The translations under genes and the position numbers were made by a program. The notes under the pieces were generated by a model. That model saw only the letters and a list, made by a program, of their open reading frames with translations. It had not been told where the DNA came from and ran no database searches. From CAYYMX01 sp964473045 (lineage in GTDB: Bacteria; Pseudomonadota; Alphaproteobacteria; Methylaequorales; Methylaequoraceae), in assembly GCA_964473045.1 (NCBI GenBank), contig CAYYMX010000079.1:1-6393 (forward strand): a stretch of DNA of 6,393 nt, given 5' to 3'. Shown here piece by piece: positions 1 through 6,229 of the stretch (positions are counted from its first letter, which is position 1; each line of letters starts with the position of its first letter).

Positions 1-428
1 TAAGACCACATAATTTTGTAACAAGAAAAATAACAAGTACTGTTGCTCGAATAAAGTCTGGAAGCCAAGAAAAAATTAAACTAGGGAATTTATCTATAAG
101 ACGTGATTGGGGTTGGGCTGAAGAGTATATAGAAGCAATGTGGCTTATGCTTCAACAAGAAGTTCCTGAAGATTATGTTATTGCTACCGGTGAAACGAAT
201 AGTCTTGAAAACTTTGTTGATTGTGCATTTAGTCATTTTAATTTGGATTGGAAGGACTATGTTGAAATTGATAAAAGATTATTCAGAAAAAATGAAATTT
301 ATCAATGCAATGCCAATGTTTTAAAAGCGAATAAAAATCTTAATTGGTTTGCAAAAACTAAAATGAATGATGTTGTTTTAAAAATGGTTAAATATGATGA
401 ACGACTTATAAATAAATCTAATATATGA
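1..428 (+). CDS. gmd: GDP-mannose 4,6-dehydratase, C-terminal part (5' end outside window)
   Basis: This is the 3' end of a gene for GDP-D-mannose 4,6-dehydratase, an extended short-chain dehydrogenase that makes GDP-4-keto-6-deoxy-D-mannose in the cytoplasm using bound NADP. Codons are in frame from base 3, giving 141 visible residues, so more than half of the usual 320-370 residues lie upstream, including the Rossmann nucleotide-binding motif and the Tyr-x-x-x-Lys pair. The visible part is diagnostic: NFVTRKIT at visible residues 4-11, LGNL followed by RRDWGWAEEYIEAMWLML around 27-50, and DYVIATGET at 57-65. Towards the end, where many Gmd proteins have FRPxEV, this one has FRKNEI, and it closes with a KMNDVV helix. 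An ATG at 138 is internal (Met46 of the visible part) and not a real start. The product would feed fucose, rhamnose, perosamine or a similar GDP-sugar; the completing enzyme is not in view. Family assignment is secure. Confidence 0.95.
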   Translation, partial: RPHNFVTRKITSTVARIKSGSQEKIKLGNLSIRRDWGWAEEYIEAMWLMLQQEVPEDYVIATGETNSLENFVDCAFSHFNLDWKDYVEIDKRLFRKNEIYQCNANVLKANKNLNWFAKTKMNDVVLKMVKYDERLINKSNI

Positions 429-441
429 AAAAATCCTGAAA

Positions 442-1554
442 ATGTTTTTATCAAAGTCTAGCCTAAATTATAAAAATGACTCATTTTTAAAAGACTTTTT
501 TAGAAATCTTTTTAAAAAATTCATCTATATTTTTGTGCTTATTTCAATTGTCCATAAAAGGCAAAAACATTCTCCTAAATTATTTTATTGTGGGGCAAGA
601 AAAGGTAATTATGGGGGACCTCTAGTGAAATTAAAAAGATTAAATGAGTTTTTTCCTGAGCATTATTGGAATTATAACACTGTTTATTTGTTATCTAATG
701 CCCCATATTTAAGTATCAAATCTCTTAATATTTTACATAAAAAAGGCATTCCAATTATTCTAAATCAAAATGGTGTCTTTTACCCAGGATGGTTTTCAGG
801 AGATTGGAAAAAACATAATGAAAAAATGTCACTTGCATATCATTTGGCGGATTATGTTTTTTGGCAATCTAAGTTTTGTCGTGTTTGTGCAGATAAGTTT
901 CTTGGTAAAAGAAAAGGTGATGGTGAAATCTTATACAATGCTGTTGATTTAAAACATTTTTATCCAAATGGAAGTTTAATTGAGGGTGAATTTACTTTTC
1001 TGATAACAGGAAAAATAGAAAATCATTTGAATTATAGAATTGAGAGTACAATTATGGGTTTGGCTCTTACAATAAAGCAAGGTCTAGATGTTAAATTAAT
1101 TATTGGGGGAATTATTGAAAATATTTTACCAATAAGAAACCTCATTGAAAAAACTAATTTAAGCGAAAAAGTTAAGTTTATTGGTCCTTATTCCCAGGAA
1201 AATGCCCCAAAAATTTATCAATCAGCAAATGCATACGTTATGACAAAATATCTAGATCCATGCCCTAACACTGTTTTAGAGGCGATGGCTTGTGGATTGC
1301 CAATTCTATTTTCTAACTCAGGCGGTGTTCCTGAGTTAGTAGGTAAAAAAGCAGGGGTTCCACTTGATGTAAAGCAAGATTGGAATAAAATTCATTTTCC
1401 TTCACCCGAAAACATTAGTTTAGGTATGATTGAAATTATAAAAAAACATAATGAAATGTCTAAATATGCAAGGCTAAGAGCTGAAGAAAAATTTGATATT
1501 AAAAACTGGATAAAAAATCATAAAAATGTCTTTATGAGATTACTTGATAGGTGA
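442..1554 (+). CDS. GT4-type glycosyltransferase (GT-B fold)
   Basis: A 370-residue glycosyltransferase of the GT-B fold, glycosyl transferase group 1 / GT4 type, expected to move a sugar from a nucleotide donor to a lipid-linked glycan at the inner face of the membrane. The N-terminal 45 residues are basic and hydrophobic (about 20-37), which suggests membrane contact. The acceptor domain begins near residue 47 with a Gly-rich loop, GNYGGP (55-60). The donor domain starts around 184 and carries FIGPYSQENAPKIYQSA (246-262) and the C-terminal signature DPCPNTVLEAMACGLP (272-287), followed by GGVPELV (294-300). The first acid of the usual E-x7-E motif is Asp272 here; the second is Glu280. It begins 13 bases after gmd, with no clear ribosome binding site; the next in-frame Met is far inside (129), so 442 is the only sensible ATG. 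It stops five bases before the methyltransferase ATG. Sugar and linkage cannot be told from sequence. Confidence 0.88.
   Translation: MFLSKSSLNYKNDSFLKDFFRNLFKKFIYIFVLISIVHKRQKHSPKLFYCGARKGNYGGPLVKLKRLNEFFPEHYWNYNTVYLLSNAPYLSIKSLNILHKKGIPIILNQNGVFYPGWFSGDWKKHNEKMSLAYHLADYVFWQSKFCRVCADKFLGKRKGDGEILYNAVDLKHFYPNGSLIEGEFTFLITGKIENHLNYRIESTIMGLALTIKQGLDVKLIIGGIIENILPIRNLIEKTNLSEKVKFIGPYSQENAPKIYQSANAYVMTKYLDPCPNTVLEAMACGLPILFSNSGGVPELVGKKAGVPLDVKQDWNKIHFPSPENISLGMIEIIKKHNEMSKYARLRAEEKFDIKNWIKNHKNVFMRLLDR
1549..1554 (+). promoter_or_regulatory. Shine-Dalgarno-like site deciding the methyltransferase start
   Basis: AGGTGA lies five bases before the ATG at 1560 and matches the anti-Shine-Dalgarno complement well. 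It also contains the stop codon of the upstream glycosyltransferase gene (TGA, 1552-1554). The position fits initiation at ATG 1560 and not at the GTG at 1551, which falls inside the site itself. It is the only convincing ribosome binding site before any gene in the window. Confidence 0.6.
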
Positions 1555-1559
1555 ATAAT

Positions 1560-2321
1560 ATGAAAAATATTTTAAATTATTTGTTAAACATATTTGGATT
1601 TATATGGAATATAATTCCTGCATTATTGAGAAGAGAAATTTTTACTTTTTTGTTAATCCTAGAGTCTCGTTCAATAAATGTTAAATCAGGTTTGAAAAAT
1701 TTATTTCATTGTAGAGATAGACTTGATTGGATTATTAATGAAAGAGCCATGAAATATGGTAAAGGAGTTCATCCAAAACATAAACTTACAGGCTATCACA
1801 ATTTTTTTATTAATAGAATTAAAGATGGTGAAAATGTTCTTGATGTTGGTTGTGGTTATGGAGCGGTTTCTAAAAATATTGCTATTTCAAAACCAAATTC
1901 AAAAGTTGTTGGTATTGATAATGATAGAAAACGATTATCACAAGCCCTCAATATAGATAAATTAAATAATCTTGAATTCGTTTTTGGTGATGCAACTTCT
2001 TCAGTTCCAGAGGGAAAATGGTCAATTGTAATTTTGTCTAATGTCCTAGAACATATAACAGAACGAAAAAAATTTTTGTTAGATTTATGTCTTACAACTT
2101 CTGCAAAAAAATTTTTAATACGTGTGCCTTTGTTTGAAAGGGATTGGCAAATGGCACTTAGGAAAGAAATTAAAGTTAATTATTTTTCTGATAATGATCA
2201 TAAAATAGAGCATAAAATTGACGAATTTAAGAAAGAAGTTATTGAGTCAAATCTAGAAATAATAGAGTTAAAAACTATTTGGGGAGAAATTTGGGCTGAA
2301 TGTAGACCTTTAATTTCTTAG
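1560..2321 (+). CDS. Class I SAM-dependent methyltransferase
   Basis: A 253-residue class I methyltransferase that would transfer a methyl group from S-adenosylmethionine. Motif I, VLDVGCGYGAVS, is at residues 93-104; the acidic end of strand 2 is VVGIDND (116-122); a GDA (143-145) sits where the adenine-contacting acid is expected; and LSNVLEHI (159-166) is the motif IV region typical of the Methyltransf_11/25 type. Ahead of the catalytic domain lie about 90 residues, with a strongly hydrophobic stretch at 4-33 that could dock the protein on the membrane. A conserved-looking ending, WGEIWAE, is at 241-247. I chose ATG 1560 because of the AGGTGA five bases upstream; a GTG at 1551 would add three residues (MNN) and overlap the preceding stop. 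The context, between glycosyltransferases, suggests a sugar or glycan-end O-methyltransferase, but the substrate is an inference and a lipid or small-molecule substrate remains possible. Confidence 0.87.
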   Translation: MKNILNYLLNIFGFIWNIIPALLRREIFTFLLILESRSINVKSGLKNLFHCRDRLDWIINERAMKYGKGVHPKHKLTGYHNFFINRIKDGENVLDVGCGYGAVSKNIAISKPNSKVVGIDNDRKRLSQALNIDKLNNLEFVFGDATSSVPEGKWSIVILSNVLEHITERKKFLLDLCLTTSAKKFLIRVPLFERDWQMALRKEIKVNYFSDNDHKIEHKIDEFKKEVIESNLEIIELKTIWGEIWAECRPLIS

Positions 2322-2326
2322 TATTA

Positions 2327-3169
2327 ATGGAAAAAGTCTCAGTAATAATTCCATGTTTTAATAGTGGCAGCACTATAAATAAAACAATAAATTCTTTAAG
2401 AAACCAAACTTGGAAAAATTTAGAGATAATTGTTATTGATGATGGTTCAAATGATCAATATACAATTAAAGTTATAAAAAACTTAAAAGATATAAAATTG
2501 ATAACACAATTAAATAAGGGTTTGCCTAATGCTCGTAATGTGGGAATTGAAAATTCGACAGGCAAATTTTTTATACCTCTTGATGCAGATGATTGGCTAG
2601 AAAATGATGCCATTGAAAAACTTTTAGAGGCTTTAAAAAAAAATAAAAACGCATCCTATGCTTATTCATTTTTATCATTAGAGGGTGAGTTAAATGGAAC
2701 TCTAAAAAAGTCATATAATTTTTTTGAACAACTGTTTTTAAATCAAATGCCTTATTGTATTCTTTTGTCAAAACATATTTGGTCTAAAGTTGGTAAATAT
2801 GATGAAACTATGGTTGATGGATATGAAGATTGGGAATTTAATATTAGGCTTGGAATTAATGGTTATTATGGAATAGTTGTTCAAAAACCTCTTTTCCATT
2901 ATAATGTTTCGAGTAATGGAATGTTAATTTCTAATTCTTTAAAAAAACACGGCATACTTTGGGGAAAAATTCAAAAAAAACATTTTAAAACTTATCATTT
3001 TTTCTCTTTAATTGATTTATGGAAAAAATGGAGAAAAAGACCTTCAAGATATCCTTTGGTTTTATATTTTTTTTGGAGAGCAATTTATAAAATTTTGCCT
3101 ACTAAGATTTTTAATTTTATTTTTAAATTTCTTTTAAACTTTTCTCATTCCAGAAACTTAAAAAGTTAA
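2327..3169 (+). CDS. GT2-type glycosyltransferase (GT-A fold)
   Basis: A 280-residue inverting-type glycosyltransferase of family 2. The N-terminus is classical: VSVIIPCFNSGSTINKTINS (4-23) and IIVIDDGSND (34-43), with Asp38-Asp39 contacting the nucleotide. NKGLPNARNVGI (63-74) follows. The metal-binding DAD is within LDADDW (85-90), and the likely catalytic-base region is GYEDWEF (165-171). His191 lies in FHYNVSSNG, a place where GT2 enzymes often have a conserved His. From about 216 on, the tail is rich in Lys, Arg, Trp, Phe and Tyr, with a hydrophobic run at 261-272. It probably anchors the enzyme to the inner membrane, where lipid-linked substrates sit. The gene starts five bases after the methyltransferase stop and ends five bases before the amidotransferase start, with no obvious Shine-Dalgarno sequence, so translational coupling is likely. 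A run of nine A occurs at 2635-2643 inside the gene. Donor and acceptor are unknown. Confidence 0.92.
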   Translation: MEKVSVIIPCFNSGSTINKTINSLRNQTWKNLEIIVIDDGSNDQYTIKVIKNLKDIKLITQLNKGLPNARNVGIENSTGKFFIPLDADDWLENDAIEKLLEALKKNKNASYAYSFLSLEGELNGTLKKSYNFFEQLFLNQMPYCILLSKHIWSKVGKYDETMVDGYEDWEFNIRLGINGYYGIVVQKPLFHYNVSSNGMLISNSLKKHGILWGKIQKKHFKTYHFFSLIDLWKKWRKRPSRYPLVLYFFWRAIYKILPTKIFNFIFKFLLNFSHSRNLKS

Positions 3170-3174
3170 GACTT

Positions 3175-5097
3175 ATGTGTGGAATTGCTGGTATTTTTAA
3201 ACTTAAAGGTCAGGATATTGATTTAGAAAAAGTTATTTCGCTTATGAGTAAAAAACTAATTCACCGAGGTCCTGATTATTTTGAACATTGGGTAGATGAG
3301 AGTAGTTCATTAGCTTTGTCACATAGACGCTTATCAATCATTGATTTGTCATCTTCTGGAAATCAACCTATGCATTCAGAATGTGGTAGATTTGTTATTT
3401 TATTTAACGGTGAAATCTATAATTGGAAAGAAATAAGAAAAGAATTAGATGATTCTAGTAAATCTCCTAGATGGTTTAGTAATTCAGATACTGAAGTTTT
3501 ATTAGCACTCATTTCATTATATGGTTTTAAAGAAGCTTTATTAAAATGTCGTGGTATGTTTGCTATTGCTTTATGGGATAAAAATGAAAAAACTCTTATT
3601 TTAGCAAGAGACCGTATAGGTGAAAAACCACTATATTATTCAAATGTCAATGGTAAGTTTATTTTTGCATCTGAATTAAAATCAATTAAAGCTATTCCAA
3701 ATATAACCCTGGAGATTGATAAATATTCATTATCAATGATGTTGCGATATGGATATATACCTGCACCTAATTCCATTTATAAAAATGTTTATAAACTTCC
3801 CCCAGGAAAACTTTTAGTAATTAAGAGGGGTGATTCTTTTCATAAACCAATAACATGGTGGGATTTTAGTGAAAAAATTATTAATCAAAGTGAACCAAGT
3901 TTTGATCTGAAAGAAGATGAAATTATTGAAAATTTAGACATTATATTGAGTTCAGCAGTTAAGGAACAGATGATTGCTGATGTTCCTGTTGGTGTCTTGT
4001 TGTCTGGAGGTATTGACTCTTCATTGATAACATTTTTAATGCAAAAACATTCAAGCAAACCAATTAATTCATTTACTGTTAGTTTTGAGGAAAAGGAATA
4101 TAATGAAGCAAATTATGCAAAAAACATTTCTAAGTTTTTGGGAACGAACCATAATGACCTCAGAGTTCAACCAGAAGATGCTCTTGATATTATTCCAAAT
4201 TTGCCTGAATTTTATGATGAGCCATTTGGAGATTCATCTCAAATTCCAACATCATTAATTTGTAAATTAACTAGACAACATGTAAAGGTATGTCTTACAG
4301 GAGATGCTGGAGACGAATTTTTTGGAGGATATAATAGATATTTTTGGGTTAATTTAATTTGGAAACATTTTGGTTGGATTCCGGTTTCATTCCGATCCCC
4401 TTTATTTAAGGTTTTAAAATTTATTCCTGCTGTTTATTGGAACAAAATTTTAAATTTAAATATTAATAATATTGGAGACAAAATTCATAAATTTTCTGAA
4501 GTAATTTCAGCAAAAAATAAAACTAATTTGTATCATAATTTAATTACTCAATGGAGGGAAAATTTACCTTTAGAAGGTTATGAGGAAAGTTTTAACAATT
4601 ATTTTTTTGAAAATACAATTGCTCACAATAAAAGTTTTGTTGAACGTATGATGATAATGGATACTCAAACTTATCTACCTGATGATATTTTAGTTAAATT
4701 AGATAGAGCAGCTATGTCAAGTAGTTTAGAGACAAGGGTTCCTTTCTTAGACGAAAGAGTAATGAAATTTGCTTGGCAAATTCCACTAGATCAAAAAATA
4801 AATAAGGGTCAAGGAAAAATAATTTTAAAAAAATTTCTTCAGAAATTTCTTCCAAATGAATTTGTGAATCGCCCAAAGCAAGGTTTTGCTGTTCCCATTG
4901 AAATTTGGTTAAGAACGTGTTTAAGAGATTGGGCAGAAGATTTGTTGAGTGAAAAATCTTTGTCTGAAAGTGGTATGATTTCATTTGCTCCAATTCGAAA
5001 ATTGTGGTCAGAACATTTAAATGGAGTTAACCATCAAAGTGCATTATGGAATGTACTTATGTTTCAATCTTGGTACAAAAAAAACTTTAATAAATAA
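3175..5097 (+). CDS. asnB: Glutamine-hydrolysing asparagine synthetase-like amidotransferase
   Basis: A 640-residue two-domain AsnB-type enzyme. The N-terminal class II glutamine amidotransferase domain begins MCGIAGIF; Cys2 becomes the catalytic N-terminal nucleophile after Met removal, which fixes the start. HRGPD (30-34), Arg52 in RRLSIID, FNGEIYN (77-83) and Asp105 in SDTEVLL form the glutamine pocket, and RDRIGEKPLYY (145-155) closes the domain. The synthetase domain has the PP-loop LSGGIDSS (276-283) for ATP, YDEPFGDSS (347-355), GDAGDEFFGGY (376-386), the KLDRAAM...SLETRVPFLD block (508-526) and a GK pair (547-548). All key catalytic residues I can check are present, so it should be active. 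It lies between two glycosyltransferase genes (gaps 5 and 7 bases). Homologues in O-antigen loci, such as WbpS of Pseudomonas, are thought to amidate uronic acids or other sugar carboxylates; housekeeping asparagine synthesis is the alternative. Family is certain, substrate is inferred. Confidence 0.95.
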   Translation: MCGIAGIFKLKGQDIDLEKVISLMSKKLIHRGPDYFEHWVDESSSLALSHRRLSIIDLSSSGNQPMHSECGRFVILFNGEIYNWKEIRKELDDSSKSPRWFSNSDTEVLLALISLYGFKEALLKCRGMFAIALWDKNEKTLILARDRIGEKPLYYSNVNGKFIFASELKSIKAIPNITLEIDKYSLSMMLRYGYIPAPNSIYKNVYKLPPGKLLVIKRGDSFHKPITWWDFSEKIINQSEPSFDLKEDEIIENLDIILSSAVKEQMIADVPVGVLLSGGIDSSLITFLMQKHSSKPINSFTVSFEEKEYNEANYAKNISKFLGTNHNDLRVQPEDALDIIPNLPEFYDEPFGDSSQIPTSLICKLTRQHVKVCLTGDAGDEFFGGYNRYFWVNLIWKHFGWIPVSFRSPLFKVLKFIPAVYWNKILNLNINNIGDKIHKFSEVISAKNKTNLYHNLITQWRENLPLEGYEESFNNYFFENTIAHNKSFVERMMIMDTQTYLPDDILVKLDRAAMSSSLETRVPFLDERVMKFAWQIPLDQKINKGQGKIILKKFLQKFLPNEFVNRPKQGFAVPIEIWLRTCLRDWAEDLLSEKSLSESGMISFAPIRKLWSEHLNGVNHQSALWNVLMFQSWYKKNFNK

Positions 5098-5104
5098 TAT
5101 TTAA

Positions 5105-6229
5105 ATGAAGATTCTGTTTTTAATAACTGAAGATTGGGCGTTTATTTCCCATAGATTACATTTAGCAAAATATGCAAAGAAAATGGGTCACAAAGTTGCT
5201 GTGTTGTGTAAGATTAATAATGGTTGTAGTGAAATTAATAGTACTGAAATAAATTTATACTCATGGAATATTTCAAGAAAATCTTATAATATTTTTAGAG
5301 AGTTTAGAACAATACGAGACACACAAAATACTTTAAATGATTTTTCTCCAGATATAATTCATGCAGTTGGTTTAAAACCAGTTATTTACTCGTTTGTAGC
5401 ATCTATATTGACAGGTAGTAGAAATAGGGTTTTAGCTTTAGGTGGTTTAGGATATTTATTTAGTTCAAAAAGTTTAAAAGCTTTTTTTCTTCTTCCTATT
5501 ATAAAACTTGCTTACAAATTTTCATTTTCTTTTAGAAACACAATTTTAATTTTACAAAATAATGATGATAAAAATATAATATTAGAAAATAAATTAATTA
5601 ATAAGAGCAGGATTAGGATAATAAAAGGTGCTGGAGTTGAGGAAAATAAATTTGTACCAACTTTAGAAAATGAAAAAGATTTGAAGGTTCTTTTCCCTGC
5701 ACGAATGTTATGGGATAAAGGGATTATGGAATTTGTTGAAATAGCAAGGAAAATAAAAATATTAAATATTGATGTCACATTTATTTTATCAGGCGCAAGA
5801 GACACTCATAACCCTGAATGTGTTCCTTTAGAAAAAATTAATGAATGGGTTGAAGATGGTTTAGTTGAGTGGTTAGGTCATTGTAAAAATATGTCAAAAA
5901 TTTATTCTGATGTTAATATAGTGTGTTTACCATCTTATCGAGAAGGTTTACCTAAATCTCTTTTAGAAGCATGTTCATGTTCTAGGCCAGTTGTTGCATT
6001 TGATGTTCCTGGATGTAGAGAAGTTATTGTTGATGGATTCAATGGATTTTTGGTACCATTTGGTGATGTTGAAAAAATGTTTCAGCGTGTTTTGCAACTG
6101 TTAAAGTCAAGTGCTTTAAGAAAAAAGATGGGATTAAATGGAAGAAAAAAGATTTTAAATGAGTTTTCAAGTGCAAGCATTAATAAGGAAGTTGTTAATG
6201 TTTGGAAAGAACTTTATTCAAGGAATTAA
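5105..6229 (+). CDS. GT4 glycosyltransferase, PglA/CapM-like
   Basis: A 374-residue GT-B glycosyltransferase of family 4. The N-terminal acceptor domain has MKILFLITEDWAFISHRLHL (1-20), DIIHAVGLKPVIYS (83-96) and the GGLGYLF loop (113-119), the pattern of the subfamily that includes PglA-like and CapM-like HexNAc or deoxyhexose transferases acting on undecaprenyl-diphosphate sugars. The donor domain begins around 193: LFPARMLWDKGI (196-207) carries the Arg200 and Lys205 that bind the donor diphosphate; LGHCKNM (257-263) and LPSYREGLPKSLLEA (275-289) give a complete E-x7-E (Glu280, Glu288), followed by DVPGCREVIVDGFNGFLVP (300-318). There is no signal peptide and no full membrane span, so it is probably a peripheral inner-membrane protein. 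It starts seven bases after the amidotransferase stop with no clear Shine-Dalgarno sequence and is the last intact gene of the run. The sugar it transfers cannot be read from sequence. Confidence 0.92.
   Translation: MKILFLITEDWAFISHRLHLAKYAKKMGHKVAVLCKINNGCSEINSTEINLYSWNISRKSYNIFREFRTIRDTQNTLNDFSPDIIHAVGLKPVIYSFVASILTGSRNRVLALGGLGYLFSSKSLKAFFLLPIIKLAYKFSFSFRNTILILQNNDDKNIILENKLINKSRIRIIKGAGVEENKFVPTLENEKDLKVLFPARMLWDKGIMEFVEIARKIKILNIDVTFILSGARDTHNPECVPLEKINEWVEDGLVEWLGHCKNMSKIYSDVNIVCLPSYREGLPKSLLEACSCSRPVVAFDVPGCREVIVDGFNGFLVPFGDVEKMFQRVLQLLKSSALRKKMGLNGRKKILNEFSSASINKEVVNVWKELYSRN

Larger units (their letters stand above)
1..6229 (+). other. Polysaccharide biosynthesis operon segment
   Basis: Six genes in the same direction are separated by 13, 5, 5, 5 and 7 bases, counting the methyltransferase from ATG 1560. 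I see no intergenic hairpin with a T-run and no room for a promoter between them, so one polycistronic message starting upstream of the window is the simplest model. The gene content (one sugar-nucleotide enzyme, three glycosyltransferases of two folds, one methyltransferase, one amidotransferase) fits a repeat-unit assembly cluster for O-antigen, capsule or a similar surface glycan. The export and polymerisation genes, the initiating transferase and the enzyme acting after Gmd must lie elsewhere. AT-richness looks even along the whole block, giving no sign of a recent internal junction. Confidence 0.8.

Noticed and set aside
138..428. A separate 96-residue gene starting at ATG 138
   Set aside because: The frame is open from base 3 and the upstream residues (NFVTRKIT, RRDWGWAEEYIEA) are the continuous Gmd sequence, so 138 is an internal Met.
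770..952. Small plus-strand ORF inside the first glycosyltransferase gene
   Set aside because: Out-of-frame shadow of a well-supported gene; its translation shows no family features.
1551..1559. GTG start at 1551 for the methyltransferase
   Set aside because: It lies inside the AGGTGA site and overlaps the preceding stop; ATG 1560 has ideal spacing.
1756..1956. Small plus-strand ORF inside the methyltransferase gene
   Set aside because: Overlaps motif I of the methyltransferase in another frame; low-complexity hydrophobic translation without recognisable motif.
2571..2771. Minus-strand ORF opposite the GT2 gene
   Set aside because: Antisense shadow of conserved GT2 coding sequence including the DADD motif.
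4712..4993. Minus-strand ORF opposite the amidotransferase gene
   Set aside because: Antisense to the conserved synthetase domain; no independent support.
5512..5805. Minus-strand ORF opposite the last glycosyltransferase gene
   Set aside because: Antisense shadow; the hydrophobic runs come from Lys/Asn-rich codons read backwards.
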